Shown here piece after piece: positions 11,225 to 22,600 of a stretch of DNA of 64,000 nt (position 1 is its first letter; every line of letters starts with the position of its first letter). This stretch comes from Peltaster fructicola (lineage: Eukaryota > Ascomycota > Dothideomycetes): positions 1,675,501 through 1,739,500 of the forward strand of contig CP051140.1 in the NCBI GenBank assembly GCA_001592805.2, written 5' to 3'. The position numbers were made by a program, and so were the translations under genes. The notes below the pieces were generated by a model, which did no database searches, was not told where the DNA came from, and saw only the letters and a list, made by a program, of their open reading frames with translations.

Positions 11225-12312
11225 GCCCTCGCCTGGCTAACACCGGAGTGCATGGTTTGAATCCAAAGGAGGACCCTTGCTCGTACTAGACCGTTGCCAT
11301 ACTGTGGTGCGCACCGGCAATCATCGCTCGAGCTTTGAGAAAGGTTCGCGGACCGTGGTCCCAACCGCCCTGGATTGAGAACAGTTCCATCGGCGGTCAG
11401 TGCTTGGTATGAGTCCTGGTACTGTCAAATGTCAGCCTGCATGAACATAGGGAAGAACAGAGTGGGATGTGTAGTTTTCGTGGGCGGATACATTGGGTAA
11501 GATATAACGACGAAGTGTGGGATGCTCTTGGTGAATCTTTCGAGTAAGAATAAAAGATTGCATGGCGTTGGAGGTCCGTTTGTTTCAGCCAGGTACTTAG
11601 CACACCGAGATATAAGGTAGCTTGTGGTTGTACTGGTGACAGCTAACACAAAGCATTCTGAGCGACCCTTCGCAGGCCGTCCGTACCGCGTGCTCGTGAC
11701 CGCGCCAGAAGTGATGTTTGGCGAGAGTCACCATGCATGAGCTAACTTTAGTGATATGATGGCTTGGTGGAAAGTGATGGTGTCGTTAGCATATTGGATG
11801 GATATCTGCGCTTGGCGCCGTAGTCTAGGACGGTCTATGTATGTCGCCGAGACTTGCCACGTTGTGTCGACGTGCCACCCTTGTTGAAGGTGTGTGAGAT
11901 GACAAAGAATGGATATACTGGACAGTCCTGCTCGGCGTCTTGTCAGTCAGAAGGTTGACTTCCTGTATGGAGCAAACGCTGCTCGAGATTGCACGAATGG
12001 CGTCGAATGAGTCGTGAGAGCAGCCGTGAGAGGGTCTACGGTGTCAGCGACGTGATGCAGGTCGATGCAATCGCAATAGTATGTGAAAGGCGCCGATGGG
12101 CGTAGGTCGACGGATTGAGCTGCAAAAATGTATGTATCGGACTTCAACCGCACGGACCGGACGATCGCTGTCCTGAACCTCAATTGCCATTGTTCCCACT
12201 TGCATTCCACGAACTCGACCCTAGCCAGAAGCCGGAACTAACATGATAGGCTGAGCGTTCTATTGATCGCGCTGCGATCACACTGTCCTCAACACGGCAC
12301 TCTTCAGACGCA
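11225..12312. other. Intergenic region, no gene seen
   Basis: About 1.1 kb between the F-box-like gene and the DUF3431 gene. Only short overlapping open frames without protein-like composition. It should hold the 3' end of one gene and the promoter of the next. Confidence 0.4.
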
Positions 12313-12317
12313 ATGGC

Positions 12318-13602
12318 GTGCTCCGTCGGTCCTTACCATTGATCCTCACCATCTGCTTCCTAGTACTGTTGTACCACGCACTGCACCCGCAAGCAACATG
12401 GCGGACGCCACTGGGCTTACATCCATCAGGACCGACGGCTGAGCAAATCGCCAGTGGGGAGAACATCTTGCCGGACCTCCGCACGGTGAAGAAGGACTAT
12501 TCGAAATCGCGGCCAGGGTTTACATTCAAGGAGTCAGATGCAAACTTTACCTCGCCCTATCCCATAGGCGACACGAAACCTCCAGGAGAGCTCTACACGA
12601 AGACGCTGGTCATTGCAAGCACGAAAGAGGAGAACACAACATGGATAGAGCCGGAGCTTGGAGATATGATTAAGAGTGGTCTGCTGCAGCCAGCTGTTTA
12701 CGTGGTAGATGACAAAACGCCCTCTACATCCGCCTCAGAACAAGGGCCACGAAGCATCGGTCTATCTATCGTATATCATCGACCACTATGATGAGCTTGG
12801 AGACGTCACCATCTTCATGCACGCTCATCAGTTCACATGGCACAACAACGAGCTCATGGATGGAGATGCCGCTCTCATGGTCAGACACCTCAGCCCTGAG
12901 CGAGTGAGTAGACTGGGCTATATGAATCTTAGATGTCACTGGGAGCCTGGATGTCCTGAATGGCTGTACCCAGGAGAGGTCACACGCAACCTCGAGAAGC
13001 AGGAGCAGCACATCATCGCCGTACAATGGGCGCAGCTCTTCCCTGGTGAGCCTGTGCCGACCATCCTGTCACAGCCATGCTGCGCGCAGTTCGCAGTCAG
13101 TAAGGAGCGCATACTCATGCTTCCGAAGGAGCGCTACATTGCTCTGCGTAGGTGGTTGTATGACACAAAGTTGGACGACTACATCAGCGGCAGGATCTTC
13201 GAGTATACATGGCAGTATCTCTTCACTGGTGCTCCGATAGATTGTCCCAGCATCAGTGCCTGCTACTGCGATGGCTACGGCCTCTGCTTAGGTAGCCCAG
13301 AGGCATACGATCTCTGGATGGAGCTCAGACACTGGCTGGGCGAGCTGCGATCAGAGTTGCTCAGCTGGTGGGAGAAAGCAGATCTCGTTGAGCAGTTTCG
13401 CAAGAACAGCAGAGGTGGCAGTGGTAAGGTGCCTGCGCAGTTCATCCCTGTGAAAGGAAGAGATGCCGTCCTTGAGTACAACATCACAGCGACTTGGAGT
13501 CGAATGAAGCAGATGAGAAATGATGGTTATGAACTTGGGAAGGATCCAGCACAGAGAGCTCTAGAAGCTGGACGGCCATGGAAGGCTGGAGATGGATACT
13601 AG
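12318..13602 (+). pseudogene. DUF3431 family protein, frame broken
   Basis: A fungal DUF3431 protein of roughly 428 residues. The N-terminus is a type II signal anchor (SLPLILTICFLVLLYHAL), so a Golgi or secretory location is likely; the family function is unknown but it has a glycosyltransferase-like look. The conserved core is plain: VYVVDD, then NKGHEASVYLSYIIDHYDEL, FMHAH, WHNNE, and a cysteine-rich CCAQF segment. The core crosses from one frame to another at about 12711-12722, among AAAA and CCC runs; removing one base there makes the two parts continuous. Any GT-AG intron there would be under 40 bases and would remove conserved residues. No ATG opens the first frame (GTG at 12318; an out-of-frame ATG at 12313), so the 5' end is uncertain too. 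Either a recent pseudogene or a one-base sequence error. Confidence 0.8.
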
Positions 13603-14147
13603 ACAGGGCTCTTGTACGGCTACGGCTCTACGTGACCATTGTGCAATGCCATCCTCGTCTCTCATGCATTCTAATTGCCTTGTGGTGATTGATGTTGTGT
13701 GCTAGTTTTAGTGATGCCCGTCAGAAGGGGAGCAGTCGTGAGGTCACGGTGGTCTCACAGAGCCAGGGCATATCGGCGAAGATCTGTGAGCCATTGGCGG
13801 ATTGTTGTATGTCGACAGATCCTTGTTGGCATATTGGCGCTGAAGTGGCGTCTCTTGCATAAAGAAATGAGCGGAATTGATTGCACAGTCGTCAGATTTG
13901 CTGAGCGCTTGGATCGTCAATGGACATTCCTGTAACCAGGCAGGATTGCTAGCTTGTGGCATTGTTGTTATACCAAGATGAAGCCCAAGACTGTGGCCTC
14001 TGAGCGAGAGACTGCAACGCCATTGAGTGCCATAACCATTGTGCACGACCAAGCGAAGACACGAAGCGGCTTTCCATCCAGGTCGAAGCAGCCGCTCATC
14101 GCTCGTCTTGGATCTCAGTCCTGCGGAGTTTGATCACCACGACAATC
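13603..14147. other. Intergenic region, no gene seen
   Basis: About 545 bases between the DUF3431 and FAD-reductase-like genes. No supported gene or RNA. Presumed terminator and promoter. Confidence 0.4.
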
Positions 14148-15706
14148 ATGGACGGTGACTTTGCGGCACTGCAGTCACACAAGTCGAAGGTTGATACCAT
14201 AGCCGACGCTGTCCGAGCCTTTCACAATCGAGGAGAGAAGTTCAGAATCTATCATGGAAGCACGAATACAACAAGACGTACCAAGCTCGATCGCGCAACT
14301 GTCGTTGACACAAGTGGACTGAAGGATGTACTACACGTTGATGTTCATCGGAAGACTGTCGTTGTCGAGCCTAACGTGTCGATGGAGCAGCTAGTCGATG
14401 CTACGTTACGACATGGTCTACTCCCACCAGTGGTCATGGAGTTCCCTGCCATAACCGTGGGTGGTATGTACACTCCTCTCTGTACAGATCTGTCGCTGAT
14501 ACTCTGCAGGAGGTTTTGCTGGTACATCTGGCGAGAGCAGTTCTTTCAGGCACGGCTTGTTCGAGAAGACAATCACGGCAATCGAGATCGTGCTTGCAGA
14601 TGGCGGAATCATGCAAGCATCTCGCACTGAGCACGAAGAGCTGCTCCATGCCTGTGGAGGATCCTTCGGCACATTCGGAGTCATTACTGCGTTACACATA
14701 GACCTTGTGGAAGCAAAGCAGTTCATTGAATTGACTTACACACCGATCACCAGCATGGAGACGGCACTGGACGTTATCGAGACAAAGACCGATCAATCTG
14801 CGAACCAATACCTGGATGGGATCATGTTTGGACAACAGGCTGGTGTCATCATGTCTGGACGACTGTCCGATGCGCAAAACGGTCTACCTGTCTCGCGCTT
14901 CACTCGAGCCACTGATCCGTGGTTCTACCTTCATGCCGAAAAGTCATGCAACGAGCCTCTGATTCAGAGTACCGCGAGGTTATTCCCGTAAAGGACTATC
15001 TCTTCAGATACGACAGAGGAGCGTTCTGGGCTGGCAAATACTCCTTCCAATACTTCATGATGCCCTTCAACGCATTCACGAGATGGCTCTTAGACCCTCT
15101 ACTGCGCACTAAAGTCATGTATCATGCCTTACACAAGAGTCATCTAGCAGAGGAATACCTGGTCCAGGACATCGGATTTCCCTACAAGACAGCACCCAAG
15201 TTCATGGATTACCTGCATAACACCTTCGGCTTCTATCCAATATGGCTCTGTCCTCTCAAGGTCGATCCAGATATGGCTCTACACCCACGCAAGATGGCAG
15301 CTTTCGTCGAGGATGCCCGCAGTCCTGGTATGATGCTCAACATTGGTATGTGGGGACCAGGCCCGCGACGATATGAGGACTTCATCCTTGCCAACCGGGA
15401 TATCGAGAAGATGACGCTGCTACTAGGAGGTTTGAAGTGCTTCTACGCTCAAGCCTTCTACACTGAGCAAGAATTCTGGGACGTATACGACAAAGAGTGG
15501 TATGACAAGATGCGGCTCATGTACGACGCCTCAAGCCTTACGAATGTCTATCAGAAGGTGAATGTCGACCTGAGTAACTGGCGGCCATTACACCAATTGC
15601 CGTGGAGAGAATACCTATATGAGAAAGTTTCAAGCTGCAATGGCCGGTCAAGGGTGTATACGGCGCATTGCAGGTCTTTCTCAAGAGTGATTATCTACTT
15701 GGATGA
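14148..15706 (+). pseudogene. Delta(24)-sterol reductase-like FAD protein, degenerate
   Basis: Relative of 24-dehydrocholesterol reductase (DHCR24/DWF1), FAD-linked enzymes that reduce the sterol side-chain double bond; many ascomycetes have such a paralogue with unproven substrate. Exon 1 (14148-14463) and the intron 14464-14509 are normal and join to give the FAD-binding motif TVGGGFAGTSGESSSFRHGLF. The C-terminal part is also clear (VKDYLFRYDRGAFW, FYPIWLCPLK, FYAQAFYTEQEFWDVYD). The frame changes near 14938-14943 (within an A run between FYLHAEK and the next block) and again near 15622-15641, just before the expected WPVKGVYGALQVFLKSDYLL ending. No intron of usable length explains either change. 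At least two or three small indels are needed, so this is best read as a pseudogene, unless the assembly is faulty here. Confidence 0.78.
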
Positions 15707-15817
15707 TCACTTGACATGACACTGGCTGGCTTCATGGATGTTCACCAGAGGAGTGATCACAAAGTCGAACATTGATTCGGTGACACAGCGTGGTGCTGCG
15801 AATATTTTGTCGTCCTC

Positions 15818-17227
15818 TTATATCCAAGGTAAGAACTTGGACCAGTCTACTGTTACAAAAGCGCTCGCAGGCAGTGAGCGGAGGGAGGCAATGTCTTCGG
15901 CTATGATTATGATTCTGCAGATCACATAGGTAGCGCATATCGGTGTCATCACCAGAACCGATCGAAACGGCACATCTAGAGCAGGAAAATTGCCTGTCAA
16001 CTCATTGTTCCAAGGCGTGTTCCAGAGTTTGTGCAGTAAGTGCTTGCCGCCTTGGTTCGTTTTCGCATTTGAGGCTGTATGCAGATCCGCCTTGGTCGTA
16101 TGCTCGACTGGTGCATCTAGCATTATGATCTCGAAGCAAGCTCCGATGAATGCCATCGCAGCTTGTGTGATTGATACAGCGCGCCACAGCTGCAGCTCGA
16201 CATTGGAAGGAAAGAAGAAGCTCCATGCGCCAACGAAGAATGAGGTATATGCCATGCTGACACATAGCACGAACACCAACCAGGCTTTTGTGCTTGGCCT
16301 GGGAAAGTTGAATGTCGTGAAACGCTGAAGTGGAGGGTTTGGCGACTTCATTATCAGGTACATTCGGCGCAGGAAGTTGACCAAGTAATTCCAAAGCAGA
16401 CTGCCAGCCCATTCCTTTCGTGAAATGAAGTCGAGGGGTGTGTTTCGATATTCGCCACTGGCTGATTCACCGGCCTCTCTCATGATCTCCACCATGCTAG
16501 TCTTGAGCTCGTAGAGCTGCGTAGTCTGTACATCGGATGGCTTGTTCCACCAAAAAACATAGGTGGCCAAAGTGCAGTAAATGTTCGCCATGACGGTCAT
16601 TTCGAGAGTGGTAACGGCAAGGTGCTGTACGAAGCGAGCTGCTGTGTTGACAAGAAAATTCGTGGCTTGTATGATTGTGATCAACCTAAGGTACCATCAG
16701 ATCAGCCATCCTGCACACACACACAAGTCTGCAACTCACTTCGCAGCGGAGTCTGATTTGCCCAGCCCTTCAATGTGCTTCCTTGTCAGAGGTGTGTAAT
16801 CGATGTGCTGCCTTTGCAGCAGGTAGAGCAGCTGCTTTGCATTCACTGGAAAGCTCGGAAAGTCAGGCGGCTTGACGTGGATACCGCCCATATCTGCATA
16901 GAAGCTGTGGACGATCGTCCAGTCGTGATAGCCTGCACACCGAAAAGCCTGGACGGTGCTCCGAGCTGTCTGCCACTGTCCAAATGCCAGTAGGAAGACA
17001 AACTCAGGTCCCAGCAGAGTGAGAAGAACGAAGTAGAATTTGTCTCTCGTGATGTCCCACTCGCCATCGACCGGCGATGCCGCGTTGGTACATACTGACA
17101 CTCAAGCGCAGAGGATGAGTGTCTGCACGGATGACCAGATGATATCCCAGGTACCACGACCGTTCGGGGGAGCTTGCCAGCCCAACACCTCCACAGACTT
17201 GGCCAATTCTGTGTGGTTAGCAGCCAT
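15818..17227 (-). pseudogene. Fungal multi-span membrane protein with in-frame stop
   Basis: A member of a large lineage-expanded Pezizomycotina family of integral membrane proteins, often annotated only as hypothetical. Exon 1 runs 17227-16740 and exon 2 16685-15818, with a 53-base intron (GTGAGT...TTAG) that keeps the frame through the AIQHLPITTLEL-like block. Family blocks seen in order: NGRGTWDIIWSSVQTL, GPEFVFLLAFGQW, FYADMGGIHV, PFPVNAKQL, QHLAVTTLEM, FWWNKPSDVQTT, then several membrane helices. At 17104-17102 a TGA stands exactly where the family has a conserved tryptophan codon before VxVCTN, in frame with both sides. This looks like a single nonsense change in an otherwise open gene. 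The N-terminus is short (MAANHTEL) and lacks the usual signal peptide. Length would be about 451 residues. Confidence 0.72.
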
Positions 17228-17852
17228 CCAGACTCTCAGCGTTGGTGGCGGTAGGTACAAGAGGTAGCATCGATGCTAGTGGAGCAGCAGAAGAGAGTCC
17301 GAAGACATATGAGAGAGAGTGCGAGGACAGCCTTGTCTGACTTGTCTCGTGTCTCGCCCGGGACTGAATTATACGTGAGCAAGGATTGTCGAGCACTCAG
17401 ATCACACTGAGACAGGGCGACTATCACGACCTCTCAGACATCAAGAGCAATTCCCTGGAGGGTATCTACACCATGGAAACCTTCGCCCATGCAGATGACC
17501 CAAGCAAAGTGCTGCAGAACTACTGAAGGACCCACGCAGTGCGGTGTTCTCGTCATGCACGAAGCATCATGGCAGGACCACTGCCATGGACGTAAGAGAG
17601 TGAATGGCGGTTCAGGAAATGCCACGGCTTAGTACTCTCGACCACAGCCCGACTCTTGGACTCTCTGGAGCGATGAATGAGATCGAGGTCTTTCGGAATC
17701 GCGTAGAAGGATAGCAAGAGTTCGGTCTTCGTACAGTCTTGCTTCCAGTGCAGCTGACTGTCTTGCGCCGCTCACTCGGCGCGATTGAATGCCTATGATC
17801 ATGATTCGTAGAGTTGAAGAGGCAGATGGTGGTATACCGATGAGGTTAGTAG
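17228..17852. other. Intergenic region, no gene seen
   Basis: About 625 bases upstream of the broken membrane-protein gene. No open frame of protein-like composition on either strand. Confidence 0.35.
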
Positions 17853-18357
17853 CTATCGCTCGTGTAGATCATGGCGCCGCCAGACTCTCTTGTCATTCAA
17901 GTTATCCTGCCAACAGCGTCTGCTAGAGGCCTCCGACTTGCTTTGTCCTAGACAATAGGTGCTCGGCGGTACCACGGAGTCGCGCGTACATGGTTCAGGT
18001 CTCCCAGTTGGAGGGAATGAGACATCATCATCTCTCATCAAAGGAATGAAGCGCTGAGTTAAGTGCAGAAGAACAGGCCTGATGGAAGCATACCAGGAGG
18101 TCTGTGATCTCAAGCAAACCTCGACGCACGGGCATCTTGGCGGTGCGGCCCTTCCCGCATGAAGATATGAAGCCAAAGACAATGTCCTTTGCTTCGCGAG
18201 TGTATGCCATCGACAATGCTAGATCAGAGGTCTCAGTGTTCAATCTCTGTACCACGTTTAGCAGCTCGTAAGGCAGTCTTGAATATTCGAGCTCTTGGCT
18301 GCATGCACGATCACGATCGGTGAAAGGAATCGCTGAAGCTCGACACTCCTTCGACAT
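17853..18357 (-). CDS. Hypothetical small protein, two exons
   Basis: Not recognised. An ATG at 18357 opens 88 codons to 18094; a 40-base intron (18093-18054) with good signals (GTATGC, branch CTTAAC, ACTCAG) leads in phase into 66 more codons ending at 17853, giving 154 residues. The first part contains ELEYSRLPYELLNVVQRLN and looks mildly protein-like; the second is Ser/Arg-rich. It is head-to-head with the alpha/beta hydrolase at 18429, 71 bases apart. The intron signals support it; the lack of any known domain and the short length do not. Confidence 0.33.
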
Positions 18358-18428
18358 TTTGATGCAGCACTCACATCGGTGGTAATCGATGGAGCTCCCA
18401 CTTATGCTCGCAAGCTCGATTCGATAAC

Positions 18429-19652
18429 ATGGAGCCTGCTTACAGCTTTACTGTACCTTCGATTGAGGACGACACTGTCCTTGACTGTCGAATCTACCAT
18501 CCAGGTGATTTGTCGGCACGATTGCCTCCTCAGCAGCACAAACTCGAAGCACTCAGAGGAGCTGTCATTGCACATCCATATTCACCATTGGGCGGCTGCT
18601 ATGATGATCCCATCGTCCTTGCTGTGACAGAAAAGCTCCTTCAACAAGGCTATATCGTCGCAACCTTCAACTTTCGAGGTGCCGCCGGCTCAGCAGGGAG
18701 CACCAGCTGGAGCGCAAAGGGTGAGAAGGAAGACTTTATCACATTGGTTGGCTTCATTGTTCGGTACATGCAGAGTCTTGCAGAGTCCAACTACACACCT
18801 GGTGAAGATGCCTCGCCTGTTCACCAGGCACCCAGGTGTCCACTGAGACTTTTACTGGCAGGCTACTCCTATGGCTCCCTCATCCTCACACGCATTCCAT
18901 CGTTGCATAACATTCTGCAGAGGTTTGACAATGCAGCTATAGGTACGAGCGCTGCTGAGGTTATACTTCGTGCTCGCCGTCTGGCACAGGAAACGCTACG
19001 AACAGCACAGGAGCTCGATACGAAGAATGTGCGTGGTAGAGGGAGCTCTACATCGTCACCGTCTGGCAGATCGCGCGCCCTCTCCAATACTGTTCGGGTC
19101 GGCGGCGAAGAGACACAATCGTCCGAGCGACGTCTCAGTCGGGGCTCACGTGAGTCTCGTCGAGGTATAGACATGGTTAAGAAGAGTGCTGAGGCACCTC
19201 ATCGCATTGCAATGCACTTTCGACGACATAGCAGCAGCAAATCGCAGGAAGACGTATCAGAGAAGTCTAAGGACGAGAAGACGCCACAATTATCTACTAC
19301 TGCGCTCATCAAGCTCCGTTATCTTTTGATATCGCCTCTATCACCACCACTTTCCTATACTTTAGCACCTCCCAGTCACATCATGCAGTTTTTCGGACAG
19401 AGTAGCAGCGTTAAAGATGCCTCGACGGGCTTTGGTATGCTCGAGCATGATACCCTGGCGATATGGGGCACGAACGATGGCTTCTCATCCTCCAAGAAAC
19501 TCACAACCTGGATCGAGCGATTACAAGCTGCAGCACCTGGGCTGATCACTGGCATTGACGTTGATGGAGCAGGGCACTTCTGGCGTGAGCACGGCGTGTT
19601 GAAACAGTTACTAGAGGCCCTCGCGAGCTGGACTGAAAGTCATGTTGTCTAG
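18429..19652 (+). CDS. Alpha/beta hydrolase
   Basis: A single-exon protein of 407 residues. The N-terminal half is an alpha/beta hydrolase: strand and oxyanion region VIAHPYSPLGGCYDDP, the block VATFNFRGAAGSAG, and the nucleophile elbow GYSYGS near residue 145. The late part has WGTNDGF (acid) and DGAGHFW (histidine) near 340 and 380, completing a Ser-Asp-His triad. Between them lies a long Ser/Arg-rich insert (residues about 200-290), probably a disordered loop. The substrate is unknown; the COG2945-like dipeptidyl-peptidase/esterase group is the closest pattern. Start at ATG 18429, MEPAYSFTV. Confidence 0.85.
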   Translation: MEPAYSFTVPSIEDDTVLDCRIYHPGDLSARLPPQQHKLEALRGAVIAHPYSPLGGCYDDPIVLAVTEKLLQQGYIVATFNFRGAAGSAGSTSWSAKGEKEDFITLVGFIVRYMQSLAESNYTPGEDASPVHQAPRCPLRLLLAGYSYGSLILTRIPSLHNILQRFDNAAIGTSAAEVILRARRLAQETLRTAQELDTKNVRGRGSSTSSPSGRSRALSNTVRVGGEETQSSERRLSRGSRESRRGIDMVKKSAEAPHRIAMHFRRHSSSKSQEDVSEKSKDEKTPQLSTTALIKLRYLLISPLSPPLSYTLAPPSHIMQFFGQSSSVKDASTGFGMLEHDTLAIWGTNDGFSSSKKLTTWIERLQAAAPGLITGIDVDGAGHFWREHGVLKQLLEALASWTESHVV

Positions 19653-22600
19653 AGAGTCTCGATGGCTTGATATACATGCTCATAGTTAGCTGAAAGTTAG
19701 CGCCCATGACCAGGTATCGGGCGGACGCTGCTCAACGTTGACAGTGTGTAAGATGTGCTGCTCGATGGCTGAACATCGTGGAACTCTGCCAGTCCTACGA
19801 CTTGTCCGGTGTATCTCTTGACGTGATATCCAAGAACAATATGTCCAGGTTATCCATGCTGCCAACATGGATGCTAAGCGTATATTGAAGCCACCTGCGC
19901 GCAACAGCAAGTAGGGCTGGTATTCCACTCAAGTCGTCAGAGCTTATGCTTGCTGGCTGGCGTGAGTGTGGTTGCTTTGTTGACCATACCAGCACTGTCG
20001 TCGACAACTCGCATCGAGTGCTGCAGTTTCGAGAGCTAATCATGCTTATTCTTTGGAACCTTCCACCTTCAGCTTCCAGTTGACCGGTCATCGTCGCTTT
20101 GGTCTACGCTGGCATCGCAACAGATGACCTCGGTGTTTATTATGCTGTGACGAGGGATGTCAGGCGTTCGGCGACAGGGACCAGTGGAGCTGGCACACTC
20201 TTTCCGACGCTGCCATCGCAATAGACAACCTTGATCTCTATTGTGCTACAACGGGAGCCAGGCATAGGATGAGAGGTCTGTACTAGTACACCTGATGCCT
20301 TCCGTTTGGGTTGCCAGTGTAACCTGCTCTTATATATAGGAGCGATTCGCATGCGTGGTGCGTTGCTGTTTCAACGTGCTTAGTGGAAGCATGTTGCTGA
20401 CAAAGGGGCTGCTGATGCAGGATGGGGTGGCCATGGCCAGATCCTGGTTGTTTGAGACCTGCTGCTCGTGGAGTTGTGGTTGGCGGGAGCATCCTCGTCA
20501 GTATGATCGTAGTCATGTTCGCCTGCAGGATCGTCTGCTGGATCGCCGTCGCAGTAGATCTCTAGGTCGTTAGCAGATCAAAACACCATTGTCAGCAGTT
20601 CTGATTCTCTTCCCAAGCACGATGAATCGAGAAGCACCCTTCGCCACTGCAGTTAGGGATCAAGTCACTTCTTTGATGCTGAGTCTGACTTGGATCACTT
20701 GTTGCCCATGGGTAGCGGTGTTGTCTGTGAGACATCTACCGCGATGATCCGACCATGATCGTAGACATTGCACAGGCAATGGTGGTAGAGGGTGACTGGG
20801 CTTCTGCGATATAGCCGACTGTCGAGGTCGCTATGAGGGGATCATCTGACGCTGAGGAGTAGCCTTGTCAAGATTGTGCACGAGCTTATCTCCAGCTTCA
20901 GTGGGCATGTCGCTGAAGAAGCTCAGCCTTGGGACACGAGCGGTACAATTATTCGCAAGTATCTCGTACGTGACATACCAGCGCATGATTCATCGTCCCT
21001 TCCTTTGGCGATACAGCCATGACCGGCAAGCTTCAGGTATTGATGTCTGCCGGCAGGCACAGGGTAGCAAGACGCCGAGGTCGCTTCTCGGCGGCTCCCT
21101 CAGCAAACTGCTTAGGCGTTATACAGATCTCGTAGTCGGCCAAGAGAGTGCCTATGAGCGGTTAGATCTGGCTTGAGGTGCGGCTGGAACTCTGTGTGGA
21201 TTGGTACGCTGATGTATGCAATCGTTCCAGCCAAGCTCACGCCGTGTGGGTGAGATAGGATCTTGTCGCTCCACTCCTCGTTGTTCATGGCAGGTGACCA
21301 GATTATATACGGCGGTCTTGAAGGGAGCGTAGATAGCTCAGAGGAGTGGTGTAGAGGTGCTTGTTGAGGCTGTACGTCCCAGAGGTAGCCTCTACGATAG
21401 CTTCGGCAATGCCCATGATGAGAGAGGCATGCCCATGCTGATACGGCGAGCGTTTGGCTGCACGCGGTGTTCTTCGATATATATGGTGGTGGAATCACTA
21501 AGCCTGTTGCATCTTGATTGCATCGAGCATGAGCTGGCGTGATCCAGGATACTGCTCGACATAGGAGTCGCTGGCGTAGACTTTGTACGTGAAAAAGCCC
21601 TCTCTATCCGTCCATGGCATGATGGGACCGACACTGTTGGAGTATTAGGGTCGGCTGACCATCAACAATAAGTCTCATCACAAATGTTGACGCGAATGTC
21701 GTGTGGTGGATCTTGTCTTTCTCGATCGACTGGACCATATGTGATCTGTGGAACGAGACTCTGGTGCGCTCGTCTCCTTCGCCTTGCTGTGGCTCAACAA
21801 CAGTCACTCTGCATTGTCATGTGCTTGTGGCTGTGAAAACTGTTGGTCATCCCTAGTGTTGACTTCGCGATCTCTCCATGCGATTGTGGGACTATCGGTC
21901 ATTTGCAACGTTGTTATTGTGGTCGCCGACTGTTGGCACAGTTGGGCGAACTGCGCTTCTGTCTCACAGATTGAACACTCTTGCTCTCGCACACCTCAGT
22001 GTGAGCCATGGTAGCACCGAAGGCCTCGTCATATATAAATGGACTCGTTCGTCAACGGAAAGCCCCGCCCGTCGGCTACCCAGTCGTATGTCTGTCGAAA
22101 CATTACATTAAATCGAGTCTGGAGGGAGGCGGGTTTGTGCACAATGAGCATACCTCAAGTAGTCATCTTGTTCCGTATCGGCTGTCGATTCGTACGCATA
22201 TCGATGCGATGATCAAGACTGCTGAAGTGGTGTGACGGATGGAAGAGGAATGAGTTGCAATGGAGGTGATGCGCCGATGGTGAGAGGGAAGAGACTGGAC
22301 CGTAGACCTTTATGGAGGCTGACGTCCGAGCAGCAAACCCAGGAGTGATTTGTGTCTCATTCACTGTGGCCGACCAGCAACAATGGAAGACAAGAGGCAG
22401 TAGTCTTTGCGTCAGTTGACTTCGCTGTTTGCCATGAATGAATGTGTCCAGAAGCACTGTAATCCTCTAAAGGACGAGCAAAGGTCAGACACATATGCCT
22501 GTTGTAGCAAGCAGAGTCTTTGTCTTGTGTGATGGGCATGATGCTAGAGGTTAGTGTTGCAGAAGAACAGTGTTGCCTACCACATGTGAGGTCGTGTAGC

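Noticed and set aside
11240-11275. GGTTTGAATCC, resembling a tRNA T-arm
   Set aside because: No acceptor, D-arm or anticodon stem could be paired around it, so it is taken as chance.
12686-12735. A mini-intron to explain the DUF3431 frame change
   Set aside because: The only GT...AG choices are 34-37 bases and would remove the conserved VVDD and LHPP residues.
16700-16730. CA-repeat in the intron of the membrane-protein gene
   Set aside because: Too short to be an informative microsatellite and lies within an ordinary 53-base intron.
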